Shown: one piece after another, positions 47,679 to 58,185 of the stretch
Position numbering within the stretch: the stretch's first letter is position 1
Layout: the number at the start of each line of letters is the position of its first letter
Assembly (NCBI RefSeq): GCF_001949145.1
Contig: NW_019091392.1
Span: 319,812-383,811, forward strand
Direction: 5' to 3'
From: Acanthaster planci
Taxonomy: Eukaryota > Echinodermata > Asteroidea > Valvatida > Acanthasteridae
DNA: 64,000 nt
Notes under the pieces: generated by a model
Databases searched by the model: none
Seen by the model: the letters and a program-made list of their open reading frames with translations, nothing else
Told to the model about the DNA's origin: nothing
Translations under genes and position numbers: made by a program

Positions 47679-48384
47679 CCACTTGCTGCCGGGGGATCCA
47701 CTTTCGAGCACATAGGCTTTATACGCAGAGCCGGGAGAGCTCAAAACCGGGACAAAAGAACTGGGCTTGGAACAAAAGACCGTGCTCGGCACAAAAGACT
47801 GAGCTGCTGGGCATTACCAACATTTTTCACTCTCAATAGTGGAGATAATCCAGCCTTGTTTTGAAACAGTATACCACAGTTTGAGGCATTTAGAGTGAGC
47901 GGATTACCACCCAGGACAAAAGCGCTCCACCACTGCAGCGATAAGCCACACAGCACCACTGCACACTAATCTGGTCCCTATTGAAAAGAGGCTAGCAGTT
48001 TACTGTAACAGGTTGATACACCTAACACATCCCCCTAGATGTCTGTAAAGAATTCCTGAAATTTCGATCAAACAATAACCAACACAAAGGTGGAGGGGGG
48101 TGCTCTCTGCCCCGTATCTTGCTTCATACGGCCAAGTTTGTGAATCAAAAAGTTACAAAGCACTGCACAATCTAGGCTCTTTTTACAAAGCTGCAGGCCT
48201 GGCTGAAATATTTAGTAGTCAATGAAGGTTACCTATCAGCTTAGAGTAGCCCCTAAAGAGTCTTTCGTGTGGGTATAAACATCCGTTAAATGAAATGAAT
48301 TTTTGAACAATTTTGAAAACTGATTATCTTGAAAATGACCCGTAGGTGTGCAATGCATTTTTCAAAACACCCGGCAGCAAGTGG
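47679..48384 (+). mobile_element. TTAA-target DNA element, family T, copy 2, inside LINE
   Basis: TTAA at 47675-47678 and 48385-48388 flanks termini CCACTTGCTGCCGGG and CCCGGCAGCAAGTGG. Interior phrases match copies at 44.5 and 63.8 kb (ACAAAAGACCGTGCTC, GCTGCTGGGCATTACC, TTTTTCACTCTCAATAGTGG). The LINE reads FWTL to the left TTAA and, with one TTAA retained, continues IKTVSRQHTLPC in the same frame to the right. The element therefore entered an already existing LINE copy and carried a 4-bp duplication. Confidence 0.9.
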
Positions 48385-48388
48385 TTAA

Positions 48389-49960
48389 TCAAAACCGTAT
48401 CTCGCCAACACACTCTGCCCTGCATCCTGCAAAATGAATTGTCAGGAACTGAAACATCAGATCCACTGGGAAAAGCTGAGCTCCTTGTGGACTACTTCCA
48501 GATTCTGAACAGTCCAGCACCAGGCCAGCTCTACACACCTTCAATCTGCCCACCATGTCAGCCATTCAAATAACTGACGCTGATGTTTTTGAGAAACTCT
48601 CAGAAATCAAAGTTTCTAAAGCCAGTGGACCAGACAACACATCAAGTTTTTGCTCAAGTCTTATGCTGGTATTTTTTGTGCTCCATTGGCAAACATTTTT
48701 CGAATGGCACTTTGTTCCGGCACCTGCCCCTCTCAATGGAAGGTTGCCAATTTGGTTGCTATTCACAAATCTGGCAAATGACAAAATGTAGCCAATTACA
48801 GACCAGTTTCTCTTCTTCCTCATGTGTCAAAGGTCTTTGAGAAGATTTTGTATGAATATATCATGGAGCATGTCTGAGCGGCAGCATGGGTTTGTCCCAG
48901 GCAGGGACTGTTCTACAAATCTAACATCATCACTGCAGGAGGCATACTGTGCTGCTGACCAGGGATAGCAGTTGGACATTTGTGTACATTTAATTTCTCA
49001 AAAGCCTTCAACCATTTTCACATAATCTTTTATACAAATTGTTGTCATATAATCTTCATCTCAATCTCTCATTATTGCTTCGGAGTCACTTATCCAATAG
49101 AAAACACAGAGTAGTTGTTGGTGGGCATTGTTCATCATGGAATTCGGTGCCTTCTGGAATACTACAAGGTTCAAATCTCGGTCCATTACTTTTCAACTTG
49201 TTTGTTAATGACATTCCACAGCATTTAAATAATCAATGCTTAATATTTGCTGATGATCTAAAAATCTTTTGTCAAGTCTTTTGCCTCAATGACACTGGCG
49301 ACCAACAAGAAGAGTTAGACAAGCTTTATTATTGGACTGTGGCCTGGCTACTGTTTATTGATATACATAAGTGTAGTTTCATTTTCATAACCCTCAAGAG
49401 GAAGCCATTTGGTTCAAATTATCACATAAACAATACTGTTCTCAATCAGGTTGCTGTTCAGAAGGATCTAAGTATTTTCATTGACTCACGGCTTACTTTA
49501 GTTCCCAATGTTATGTTATCCAAAAGGCTAACCGCATGTCTGGTTTAATTTGGTGTAATTTTCGAGACATTAAGAATGAACATGCACTTCGAACCTTTTA
49601 CTGTTAGACCACACCTTGAGTACTGCACATAAATATTCAACTCCCTTTCTTGCCATCAGGCTGCCAGAATTGAAAGAGTTCAAAGTAAATTTCTTTATTT
49701 CATATATAAGAATCTACATAGAAATAAATGTAATGTGGAACATTATCAATTGTGTGAGCTGTACAATGTATCCCCACTCTCCATGGATGAAATGTCAATG
49801 ACTATTTATTCTTGGACAAACACTTTCACAATCTTCTCAATGTCACCAGTGCTAATCCATCTTGCTTACCTACCAGGTGGACAAGGCTTGCTAACGGGCA
49901 CATCTTACATGTCCCAGAGAGTCTGATTCAGGTCCACGGAGTCGGGTTGAAGTCACAAAG
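48389..49960 (+). pseudogene. LINE ORF2, reverse transcriptase half
   Basis: Continues the LINE after the TTAA element. LSEIKVSKASGPDN (48600), NYRPVSLLPHVSKVFEKI (about 48795-48850, split over frames) and RQHGFVPGR (48885) precede 170 open codons (49039-49548). These hold SGILQGSNLGPLLFNLFVND and the catalytic IFADDLKIF (49246), then a KDLSIFIDSRLTL block. The C-terminal region with VRPHLEYC and RVQSKFLYF follows in other frames, ending near ILHVPESL. Several shifts make it nonfunctional. The 3' end lies near 49960, before a T-rich run; no poly(A) tail is evident. Confidence 0.85.
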
Positions 49961-51088
49961 CACATTTCACTTTTTTTTCCATTGATATTATGCTTTTAAT
50001 CAGTTCACTGGTATCTAATGAGATAATGTTCACCAAAAATTATTTTGTTTTTTGATAATTTACTGTATATTCCACTGAAGTATGCAACTTAGCTTGTTTT
50101 GAAGAGAGATAGACTCATCAGAGTCGGAAAAAAAATCAACCAAAAACCCTGCTTTTTAAAAACAAAATTATATCTTCAGATAGAAACCTTTGCATTTTTT
50201 TGTAGCTTGTTAGACACTCTTTCAGCTGATATGAATTTGCTTTCCACTCTTGAATTGAGAGCAGAAATTCATGTTTACAGTAAACTATGAAAAGTACCAA
50301 ACAAGAAAAATATACACCAACATTTGTTTTTTGATGCATTTTTACATTCGGCCATAAAGGCCAAAGCAAAATTGTCTAGTTTATTCATAAATTGGTTGAC
50401 TGATTAATTGGCTACAAATATAATCAAGCGGAAAAGTTGTGCAATTCATCATTGTGCCAAAAAAATCAATTTAAAAGCCGTCACCACGCAGGATTTCACC
50501 TTGTTTTGAGCACAATGAACAGCACCCTCTATTGTTAAGATACATGTATATAGAGTATGCTGAATGTAGTTGCTGTCGATGACGTCGGGCCTAGCAGGAT
50601 GTGTCATCGCATTCCCTCAAATGCCATTGACTTTGTTCTAATTGTGTGGACTTTGTGTGAGAAAGTTAGTCGTAATTTGAGGGCTATAACATAGCTTAGG
50701 TGGAATTTAAACTGAAAATTAGTTGAAAGAAATGTAGCTTTTTGTCAGAGGTAATGTTGATCGTCAATCCCAACAAACGCTGGAGGGTAACAAGATATTT
50801 TGTTTGCACCAGTTATTTAAATGAGCCAAACGATGACCTTTCTACCTGCTTGTGGCTTATCTCAGACTCGGTGCTGTGTTATGGCCTGAAGTAGTGGAGA
50901 AGAATGTTTTACAAACCGCCTAGCAATTGGCCAAATGGGACATCTGATTTGGAACTCAGCTCTTCAATTGTGAAATATTTCAGCACATTTTGTGTGGTTT
51001 TATTTCTATGGCAATGTTAATTAGAACTTTTGACAAAGACTTCTGAGAAATAAATAGTAATGAAAAGTGAAATTATTTTTTTTTGCAG
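49961..51088. other. Unassigned AT-rich region
   Basis: No supported feature; short frames only. It ends in a T-rich acceptor-like tract at 51075-51088. Confidence 0.4.
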
Positions 51089-51348
51089 ACAAAAATCATG
51101 ACAGAACACGGAGGCATTACAGGAACCTCCATTGTCAGAAACATGGTCTATTTCAACTTGAACCGGAAGATAATAGAAAAAACTTGAAAGGAAAATCTTA
51201 CGCTGAACAAAAGAGGCCAATTTCATTGAGATCGCCAGCAAAATACTTACATATAATTCCATACCCTGACCTTGCAGGCTCAGAATGCACTGAGGGAAGT
51301 CACCCAGCTCATATTGCTTCTCCGGGTAGAATTGAAAAACATAACTAA
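51089..51348 (+). CDS. Weak candidate exon
   Basis: TTATTTTTTTTTGCAG at 51088 is a strong acceptor. The frame beyond it is open for about 86 codons (NHDRTRRHYRNLHCQKHGLF, EPEDNRKNLKGKSYAEQKRP, then PYPDLAGSECTEGSHPAH) to a stop at 51346. A second acceptor-like CCTTGCAG lies at 51278. Composition is polar and plausible, but no family is recognised. Confidence 0.25.
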
Positions 51349-51503
51349 ATATTGTTGAAAACCTTGCTCTGAAAAGAGCTGATGGTGAGAAGAATTTGAA
51401 ATGTTTCTAAAAGCATGCTCTACTTTTATGGTCCATGAGTGTAAGATCTCCATCTGCATGATTATTAAACATTACCTCTTTTTTCATAATAGTTTATTTT
51501 CAG

Positions 51504-51633
51504 GGAATGGCCAAACCGTGGAATAAAGTCACTGCTCAGCACTTGGAGTTGTAAATGTGTAGTGATGGACCGGCCAATGCATGCCACCAGCATGAAATTT
51601 GTCAATGAGAATATTCCAATGCCATATATACAG
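51504..51633 (+). CDS. Candidate internal exon
   Basis: 130 nt between CATAATAGTTTATTTTCAG (acceptor, 51503) and ATATACAG|GTTAGTG (donor, 51634). One frame, starting at the second base, is open for 43 codons (EWPNRGIKSLLSTWSCKC, DRPMHATSMKFVNENI, PMPYIQ); the frame starting at the first base stops early. A matched splice pair with an open frame is suggestive of a real exon, possibly in a gene whose following intron received the 51.7-57.9 kb elements. Product unknown. Confidence 0.35.
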
Positions 51634-51697
51634 GTTAGTGATGGGGGAAAAAGCCTATTGACTTGAACATAATTCAAGTATTCCGTAAACGTGTAAA

Positions 51698-52375
51698 CTC
51701 CTCCCCCACATTAGTGTGGGCAGGGTCTCCTGGTGATACTTAGGGCTGGCGACCATTTAGACCCGGTTTGAAAAGGGCTCCCCAGTAAGCTCGCCCTGTT
51801 GCAAAAACCCCTTTCATACAGGCCTGGCTACCGGCCTGGGATACTGGACTCGAACTTCTCCATCCTGGGGTCTATTGTTTGCAAGTACTGGTACATGTAA
51901 TCTATCCCAGAAGAAACCTGCTTGTGGTTTTTAATCCTTCAGCTCTATACAATGTTTACACTAATCCGCTTAGATCCCTATTCATCTGTGGAAGCATGGT
52001 GGGGAAGCCTTTCATCAGGGACTTTGAAATGCCAATGTGCAGACAGGCCTGATACCCGCCTGGCGTAGCCTGAATACCGGGCAGGCATTATACAGGGTGG
52101 GCTACCAGGGGGCCCTTTTCAAACCGGGCCCTTACCCCTGCCCAGTGTACATTCGCAAATTTCCCATGTGTCTATTACAATTTACTGGAAGACCTGATTA
52201 TGCATGCTGCCCCTTGACCCTCTGCAATGCACTGTGGTCCCGCCGCCATGTTTGTACTATTTGAAGTGGAGAAATCCACGGAGCCAAAGTGGGGAAGAAT
52301 GGGCGGGAGCAGCTGGGCAGGGGTTAAGTGTCATTAGGAGACCCGACCCACACTAATGTGGGGGGGAGGGGGGAG
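51698..52375. mobile_element. Inverted-repeat element abutting the DIRS end
   Basis: Left arm CTCCTCCCCCACATTAGTGT at 51698 is mirrored by the right arm ending AATGTGGGGGGGAGGGGGGAG at 52375. Pairing continues inward over GGGTCTCCT, CCCGGTTTGAAAAGGGC and CGCCCTGT, so the arms exceed 120 bp. About 195 bp in the right arm (52132-52327) has no partner and is a separate insertion. No coding content, so it is probably nonautonomous. The right end touches the terminus of the DIRS element exactly. Confidence 0.7.
52132..52327. mobile_element. TTA(A)-bounded insertion related to DIRS end sequence
   Basis: Edges TTACCCCTGCCCAG and CTGGGCAGGGGTTAA form a short inverted repeat. The body (ACATTCGCAAATTTCCCATG, TGCATGCTGCCCCTTGACCC, CAATGCACTG, CCGCCATGTTTGTAC) matches, in reverse, the outer part of the DIRS 5' end at 57740-57870 and the fragment at 34260-34370. 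Either a MITE captured DIRS terminal sequence or DIRS ends contain a MITE. Confidence 0.6.
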
Positions 52376-52589
52376 TCTCCTGCATTCACATACCCCTGCC
52401 TGGCCTACATATGCAGAGTGGCACCATACCCTGGAGGTGGGTCGGCGACAGGAGAGTAGTTACCAGAGAACATAGGCGGGCATCACCCAAGCAGACACTC
52501 AACAAAAGAAAGAGGTATCTATGATGAAGAACTCATTGTCAGGTCAGGGACAGTGCTGGGTGCTGTTCCAACCGCCAAGCGCAAGGCCA

Positions 52590-53366
52590 CGCACAATGAG
52601 CCGTCTCACTCCGCACAACATTCTTCAGATAGCGCTCAGTGAAGGTGGAGGGGGATCTCTAGCAAGCCGCCTGGCAGATATCTGCCAGGGAAACACCTCT
52701 GAAGTATGACCAGGACGCAGAGGCGACCTGAACATCATGGGCTATGACATGAGATCAGGTCGTCTCGTCATACCCTGTTGGCCAGTCCTGGTTTGCGAAG
52801 GTGATGACCGAGACTATCCATTGGGCAATAGTGTCCTTTGTCGCTGGATGAAAGGGCTTTGTCGTCGTGATTTGGAGTCTGGAACCAGGCTCCCGGTGAT
52901 GCCTGGTCTTTGTAAGGTACCACTTGAGGGTGCAAACTGGACAACATTTCTTGTAGGAGTTATCTCCAAAAAGCGAGGCTATGTCGGGGACGAATATGTC
53001 AGGAGGTCAGAAGGTAGACGTCTGTTTTTTTGTCAAAAACTTGATGGCTGTGATAAGGTGAACCCCGTGCGGTTCCCAGCGGATGTGATCTTCAGCAGTT
53101 GACAGAGCATGCAGTTCGCTGCCGCGTCTGGAGGTAACAACTGCCGGGAGGAACGCCAGTTTGATGCTGAGATGGAGATCAGATGCATCAGAAAGCAGCT
53201 CAAAGGGGAACCAGTGAGAATGTGTAAGACACTCCCAAGGTCCGAGGATAGAACGAGGCGTTTGATGTGAGCACGCTCGACAAACAATTCCTGAAGGAAG
53301 ATGGTGGATGGCAGTGTTATAAGAAACTATTGATCCATCACTAAACTCCGAATGAACGGCAGCCAA
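52590..53366 (-). pseudogene. DIRS tyrosine recombinase, mutated
   Basis: On the minus strand: DASDLHLSIKLAFLPAVVTS followed by RRGSELHALS (catalytic Arg region), FLTKKQTS, then DIASLFGDNSYKKCCPVC, KWYLTKTRHHREPGSRL and KPFHPATKDTIAQWI. Near 52740 the HxxR box reads HDVQ, so the second catalytic Arg is Gln. ASWSYFRGVSLADICQAA then runs into TAG where the family has Trp. TFTERYLKNV retains the Tyr. Another stop (TGA) lies near 52765. Integration activity would be lost. Confidence 0.8.
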
Positions 53367-53468
53367 AGCTGGCAGCCAAAGCTGACCGCCAAGGCCAACT
53401 GGTAGTTGTGGATGGTGGCAATCGGAGGCCCGAGTGAAACAGATACATGAAAGAGTCTGTAACAGAGC

Positions 53469-54413
53469 TCACAGAAGCTTTGGACAGAGAAACATCGTGG
53501 TCGTCACACCATCTAGTAAAATGTTACAGTCAACTGTAGTAAATCTTGTGTGTGGACAGTCGTCGGCCCCGGGCTGCCATGGACGCGCGTCTGTAGAAAG
53601 GTCTGACACTCTGAACGATCGTTGGGCAATGTCCAGCACATTAAGTGAAGACCGCCCGGTGCTGGATGAAGGACTCCTGATCTGGGTTGACGAAGAATGT
53701 ACCCCTTGGGCAGAAGGATAAGTGGTCGTCGAACCAGGATTCTTGTCAGTCTCGGGAACCACGGTTGACGAGGCCAGAACAGGGCAATGAGGAGGATCCA
53801 GCATGGCTCTTGTTCTATCTTGGATATGACCCGCAGGATGAGGGAGATTGGAGGAAAGGCGTACGCTAGAAGGCCGGACCAGTCCACCTGTAGCGCATCC
53901 GTCACCCAAGCTCGTGGGTGAGGAAATCTGGAGCAAAAATGTCAGAAGATGAGTCTTGTCGGCCAATGCGAAAAGGGATTTGGGGACACTCACCCTGGAA
54001 AGATCTGCGAAGATCTGACTGACCACGCCCGGATGAAGAGTCCACTCCATCGGGTGGACAATGCCCTAGGCGAGAGCATCTTCTATGCTGTTGGTTATTC
54101 CTGCTATGTGAATGGCCTGGAGGGCAATCCCATGATTAATAGCCCACATGGAGATCTGCCATGTAGGGACGCAAAGTTGAGGGGTGCGAGTGCCACCTTG
54201 GTGGTTGATGTACGCCACCACTGTGGAGTTTTCGCTCTGGATTCTAACCGAGAGACCCACTAAGTGCTGCTGGAAGTGGCAAAGGGCGTTGAACCTTGCC
54301 TGAAGTTCCAGCAGGCTGATGTGTTTGTTGCAGAAGGAAGAGTCCCAAACCGTAGATGAATGAGGTGGAGGAAGAGAGGCCCCATCAGAATAGCGCGTGT
54401 CCGTTGTCATCAT
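53469..54413 (-). pseudogene. DIRS RNase H and connection to recombinase
   Basis: Frame 54413-54066: TTDTRYSDGASLPPPHSSTV, HISLLELQARFNALCHF, then SENSTVVAYINHQGGTRT and IHIAGITNSIEDALA. These match RNase H of DIRS/Gypsy type (..DAS..GWG.., HIN.LEL.A, DN.T.VAYIN.QGG, H.AG..N..AD.LS), with some acidic residues changed. A downstream frame (53905-53513) has VDWSGLLAYAFPPISLI, RVISKIEQEPCWILLIAL and WPRQPWFPRL, the highly characteristic stretch between RNase H and recombinase in DIRS elements. Frames are out of register, so it is decayed. Confidence 0.85.
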
Positions 54414-55075
54414 GACGTTCGGTCTCGGGGGAACAAGGGGTGACCGGTTGACAGGTGCTCAGGTGCGAACATCCGGCGGAAGAGGGACCAAGGTAGAAAT
54501 TGGGTCACTCTTCGGGCAGTACGGAGATAAGAGATGTAGTTGAAGTGGCGGCATCTGCAGTTGACATCATGGGACAAGGTCGACCAAACTGGCCATTAGT
54601 CCGAAAAGACGGAGCCAGGCTAGTGCCGGAGGTTCCTCTGAATGCAAAAACTGAAAGACGCATTGGTGCAGATTGAGGAAAACACATATGTGCCTTTGTG
54701 GAGGTCGAGGAAATGGAAGTAGTCACTGACGCTATCCCCCAAAGGGACCGGAGGCATGGCGTGAGAGCCCAGGGCTAGCGACGCGTGGCTGGAGTCTTCT
54801 AGGAGTGGTTGTAGGCGGAGCTCTCCGGGGGTCCCATGGCCGAGTAGCTGCATGGAGCGCACAACTAAAAGAGTGACCAGCAGACAGGGGCGGATCCGCC
54901 CGTCATCTTGGTAGTGGTGGAGGCTGCCGACATGAAGGAGCTGCAGGTTCACAAGGCGAAATCCTCTTGGTGGTCTCCATACGCTTTACCTCTGACTCGA
55001 GGACCTTGGTGATTTTCACGGCAAAGAGATCGTCCCCAAAGAGTGGGTGATCCATGATCTGTTCTGATATTCCAA
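54414..55075 (-). pseudogene. DIRS gag C-terminus / RT thumb remnant
   Basis: Near 55060 the minus strand reads MDHPLFGDDLFAVKITKVLE, similar to a DIRS gag C-terminal region, then a Pro-rich low-complexity stretch with stops. By 54700 it is at QRHICVFLNLHQCVFQFLHS, where an RT thumb would be expected. The palm motif is not visible in between, which suggests an internal deletion. Confidence 0.45.
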
Positions 55076-55690
55076 TGACAATGAAAGTCTGGTTACATCT
55101 TTACATGCCCAAAATGTCTCTCTTAACAATAAACATAATTATTAACTAAGACAAATTCTCCAAAAAATACGCACAAGAAAACTGAGAGAATGTAGCTGGT
55201 CCAGAGGAAAATAAAAATGCACAAAATCATGGGAATCGCTGTCTTTTCTGTCATTGTCCACAACTGTCTCAGCATGAAACCTCAGCTTGTTTCCACCTTC
55301 TCTTAAGTGTTGGAACCACTAAGATTGCGACTTATACTATAAATATCGCAGTTCATATTTTTGGTATTAGTTCTCTACCGCCGGAAACGCAAAATGTCAT
55401 AACTTACTTTTAAAACGTCTTACTTTTGCAGAATAACCACCGCTGATTTTGAATTTTCAAGCACATCTGTGAAGATCACTCGCTAACTCCTGATGGCTAC
55501 TGAAGAAAACTGTGCATCTTCTTTGTGTATCTTTTCCATCATTTATTTACTCCAGTATGCCGCAGCGAAACATGGTGAGCCTGTGGGTTACCAGCTACTT
55601 GGCGGTGGTGATCACTGTGTACAAAGAATGTCTAGGGTCTTCAACACTGGAGCTGGTAACCGCACATTGTCTAGCCGACAGGAGCAGTTA
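55076..55690. other. Probable foreign insertion within DIRS gag region
   Basis: AT-rich sequence unlike its GC-richer DIRS surroundings, lying between the open gag frame (ends 55697) and gag-like C-terminal text at about 55060. A plus frame (55493-55714) has no recognisable content. Insert ends are not defined. Confidence 0.4.
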
Positions 55691-55696
55691 ATCGGA

Positions 55697-56914
55697 TTAA
55701 GGACTTCGTTCTAACTCCTTGTGTTTGATAGTTCCATGGTCAAAGTTGGCCTTGTCCTTATCCCGGAAGGTGCTGTGTTTGCCGGAATCAGACGAGATCT
55801 TGTCTCTGGCAATGTCAGGAATATCTGTGGTTGACAGGGAGCAAGAGAGATCCTCTTGGGGAAAGCGGTAGTAAGACATGGCTCTGGGAGGGGTTGCGCG
55901 CCAGCGCTTAGCCTTTGCAAGGGCATTCATCATCTTCACACAGGAACAATCTAGAGGGATCTCTGGGAAGACGGGCTTAGCTGAATCAAGGGGTAAAGGG
56001 TGGCACTTGAACGAAGTATGTCCCTGTTCAGTTGGCATGGGATCTAACGATAGGAGCCCAAGAACATGGATCATGTCACACTCAAGAAGGTTGAGGCGAC
56101 CCTCCGGCTGGGTCAGACCAGCCACAGAGTCGATGTTATCATCCTTGGAAGAGAGGGGCTGAAGACTGGCAGAGGGAAGAGCCAAGCCGCGTTCCGAGCG
56201 GAGCGAGTCACCATGGATCGAGGATTGCTCTGGTGCCAGGTCTCGCTGAGGAGATAGGTTTAGTTGGAGAATAGAAGTCACCTTGGTCTCCAAGAAGGCC
56301 CCATGTGCATGAGGAGGGACGGCCGGGAGAGGATCCGGGTCGGGTGCTGTCACCAATGGCTGAGGCTTAGAATGTATCTTACGGGCGATAGAAGAGAACA
56401 CCTCCAAGAAATACTGGAGGTTTGCCATCCATGGGGGTGGATCCTGATCGGAGTGGTGTCTCTTCTTGGCCACGGAAGAAGAAGAAGCCGAGGAAGATTG
56501 CTTGGCTTTTGGCTTCTTAGTTTTCTTAGCCGGGAGGGTTGGAGGAAGGACCAGGACCAGAGTGGTCAGTCGTCTCCTGCGAGGAGCGTCTGAGGCCAGG
56601 ATCGGTGGCCTCATGACTGGAATCCAACGGCAAGCTGGAGCTGCAGATGGGATGTGGTGGACGGGCGCACTGGTGGCGTAACAGTCTAGAAGGGGCGCCA
56701 TTGTCCGAGGCAACGGGAGGCTGGGCAGCATGCTGAATTGCTGACTCACCCGTGGCAGAAGTGTGGAGTGTGGCAAACCCGCTGTGGAACCCGTTGCCCG
56801 CTTGGAGGGAGTTGACTGGCCTGACTTCCAAGCGGGTGCCGCTCGGCGAGCAGGAGCCAGTAAAGGGCCAGGGGCAGACGGTGTACCATCGCCCCACGGG
56901 CCGAGCTGTGCCAT
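55697..56914 (-). CDS. DIRS gag-like ORF1, 405 codons, open
   Basis: The longest open frame in the window; it would encode the capsid-like protein of the DIRS element. The N-terminal third is rich in Pro, Ala and Ser (SAPGPLLAPARRAAPAWKSG). A basic/serine patch follows (KKTKKPKAKQSSSASSSSVA), then DQDPPPWMANLQYFLEVFSS, an acidic/hydrophobic middle (LNLLECDMIHVLGLLSLDPM) and a Lys/Arg-rich C-terminus. No zinc knuckle. ATG at 56914 was chosen as the first Met; a second frame (56930) overlaps out of phase. The related fragment at 23.2-24.3 kb shares the basic patch and PWM motif. The normal C-terminus may be cut off by the adjacent insertion. Confidence 0.7.
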   Translation of the reverse strand: MAQLGPWGDGTPSAPGPLLAPARRAAPAWKSGQSTPSKRATGSTAGLPHSTLLPRVSQQFSMLPSLPLPRTMAPLLDCYATSAPVHHIPSAAPACRWIPVMRPPILASDAPRRRRLTTLVLVLPPTLPAKKTKKPKAKQSSSASSSSVAKKRHHSDQDPPPWMANLQYFLEVFSSIARKIHSKPQPLVTAPDPDPLPAVPPHAHGAFLETKVTSILQLNLSPQRDLAPEQSSIHGDSLRSERGLALPSASLQPLSSKDDNIDSVAGLTQPEGRLNLLECDMIHVLGLLSLDPMPTEQGHTSFKCHPLPLDSAKPVFPEIPLDCSCVKMMNALAKAKRWRATPPRAMSYYRFPQEDLSCSLSTTDIPDIARDKISSDSGKHSTFRDKDKANFDHGTIKHKELERSP

Positions 56915-57004
56915 CAGTCAATAGGGTCATCCGGGGATGTGGTTGGTAGCGATGCCTGCTGCATAGAGAAAGGAATGGCTCATTACTTCCTGATAATCAT
57001 GATC

Positions 57005-57320
57005 AAGGGAATTGTTGCAGCATAGCATGCTCAACCCGATCTGTAGGTGATCGGAGTGGGCATCCATGACCAAGGGTAGTGTAGCAGTCCAGCACGCTTC
57101 GGCCGTGTGGGTAGGTCGGTGGAGTAGTCATCACTGATCAAGGGTATTGTTACGGTACCGCTCGTTCAGCCTGATCAATCCTGGTAGTGGTCATAAGCAA
57201 TCTAGGCATGTTGCGGCATAGCACACTCAACCTGATCTTCTCAATAAAGGTCTGGGGCATGTTTCGGTATATCACGCTCAACTCTGGCCTATTCAATCCA
57301 CTGGGTCTCTCCTCGTTGAG
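57005..57320. repeat. Minisatellite in DIRS 5' leader
   Basis: Five irregular units of about 50-70 bp starting TGTTGC(A/G)G(C/T)ATAGCA(T/C), for example ATTGTTGCAGCATAGCATGC at 57012 and TGTTGCGGCATAGCACACTC at 57208, each followed by CAACC(C/T)GATC. A comparable irregular array fills the same place in the 33.6-34.4 kb fragment. Confidence 0.65.
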
Positions 57321-57891
57321 GCTGGTAATTGGATAACGCAAAACCGCACCACAAAGGAGCGGGGCAGCCCATCAAGCCCTGCTCCGCGGCCAGATCCCTA
57401 TGGCATTGGGCCAATATCATTCAAACCAACGCACCACATAGAGAACAAAGGGCTTCCCGGCCCTGTTTAACGGCCACACCCAACAGAACACATCACGGTA
57501 GGTCACACCCAAACCTGTATACATGTATGATGCACAGAAGAAAAAGGGGGCAGAAAAGAACAACAAAAAACACAGCATGCAAAGAACGAAATATGAGAAT
57601 AAGCATTCTTACCAAGAGATAAAAAATCACTCTTTCTTTCGTTACGGGAATCAAGTCAATTCACAAACGGGAAAGGTACAGAACTCGGAATTCTGAAAAT
57701 GTCATAAAAGACACATCCATAAACGGCATAAACGGCACGGAGAAAAGAAGGACAAACATGGCAGTGGGAATGCAGTGCATTGTGGAGGGTCAAGGGGCAG
57801 CATGCAAATTAAGTCTTTCAGTGAATTGTACTAGGCACATGGGGAAATTTGTATATGCAGGCTGGGCAGGGGTATGTGAATGCAGGAGACT

Positions 57892-58185
57892 GAATGTTTT
57901 ATGTATTAAGTAGTCACATATCCTTCACATCCTTCTAACATTTTGTTCAAGCATGGTCCAAACACCTCAATTTTCATGGGTGAAAAGTACGCTGTGAAAT
58001 ATGCCAGTCAGAGGCTATTTTTTCCATGAATTTTAACAAGGTTTATAAAAATATTTTTGCTAGAAGAGGACAAACAAGTTTTTTTGGCCTCCAATTTTGA
58101 ACATTAAATTTTTGAATTTTTTTTTTGCACTTATTCCATCAAATCACGACTGGACTTTTAGTAACAACCACCTGAAAGGTGAAAT
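57892..58185. other. Unassigned AT-rich flank
   Basis: Sequence immediately outside the DIRS terminus; no feature seen. Confidence 0.4.

Larger units (their letters stand above)
52374..57891 (-). mobile_element. DIRS-type YR retrotransposon, nearly full length
   Basis: Inverted termini: AGTCTCCTGCATTCACATAC, then CCCTGCC.GGCCTACATATG at 52374-52414, with its reverse complement at 57852-57891 (about 37 of 41 matching). Minus-strand order is 5' leader with minisatellite, gag, reverse transcriptase/RNase H remains, tyrosine recombinase, which is DIRS order. No LTRs are seen. The reverse transcriptase palm with its Asp-Asp motif is not found between gag and RNase H, about 0.6 kb near 55.07-55.69 kb looks foreign, and the recombinase is mutated. 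The copy is therefore defective, although gag is open. Confidence 0.85.

Noticed and set aside
55878-56593. Plus-strand frames of 94 and 109 codons
   Set aside because: Antisense shadows of the 405-codon DIRS gag ORF on the minus strand.
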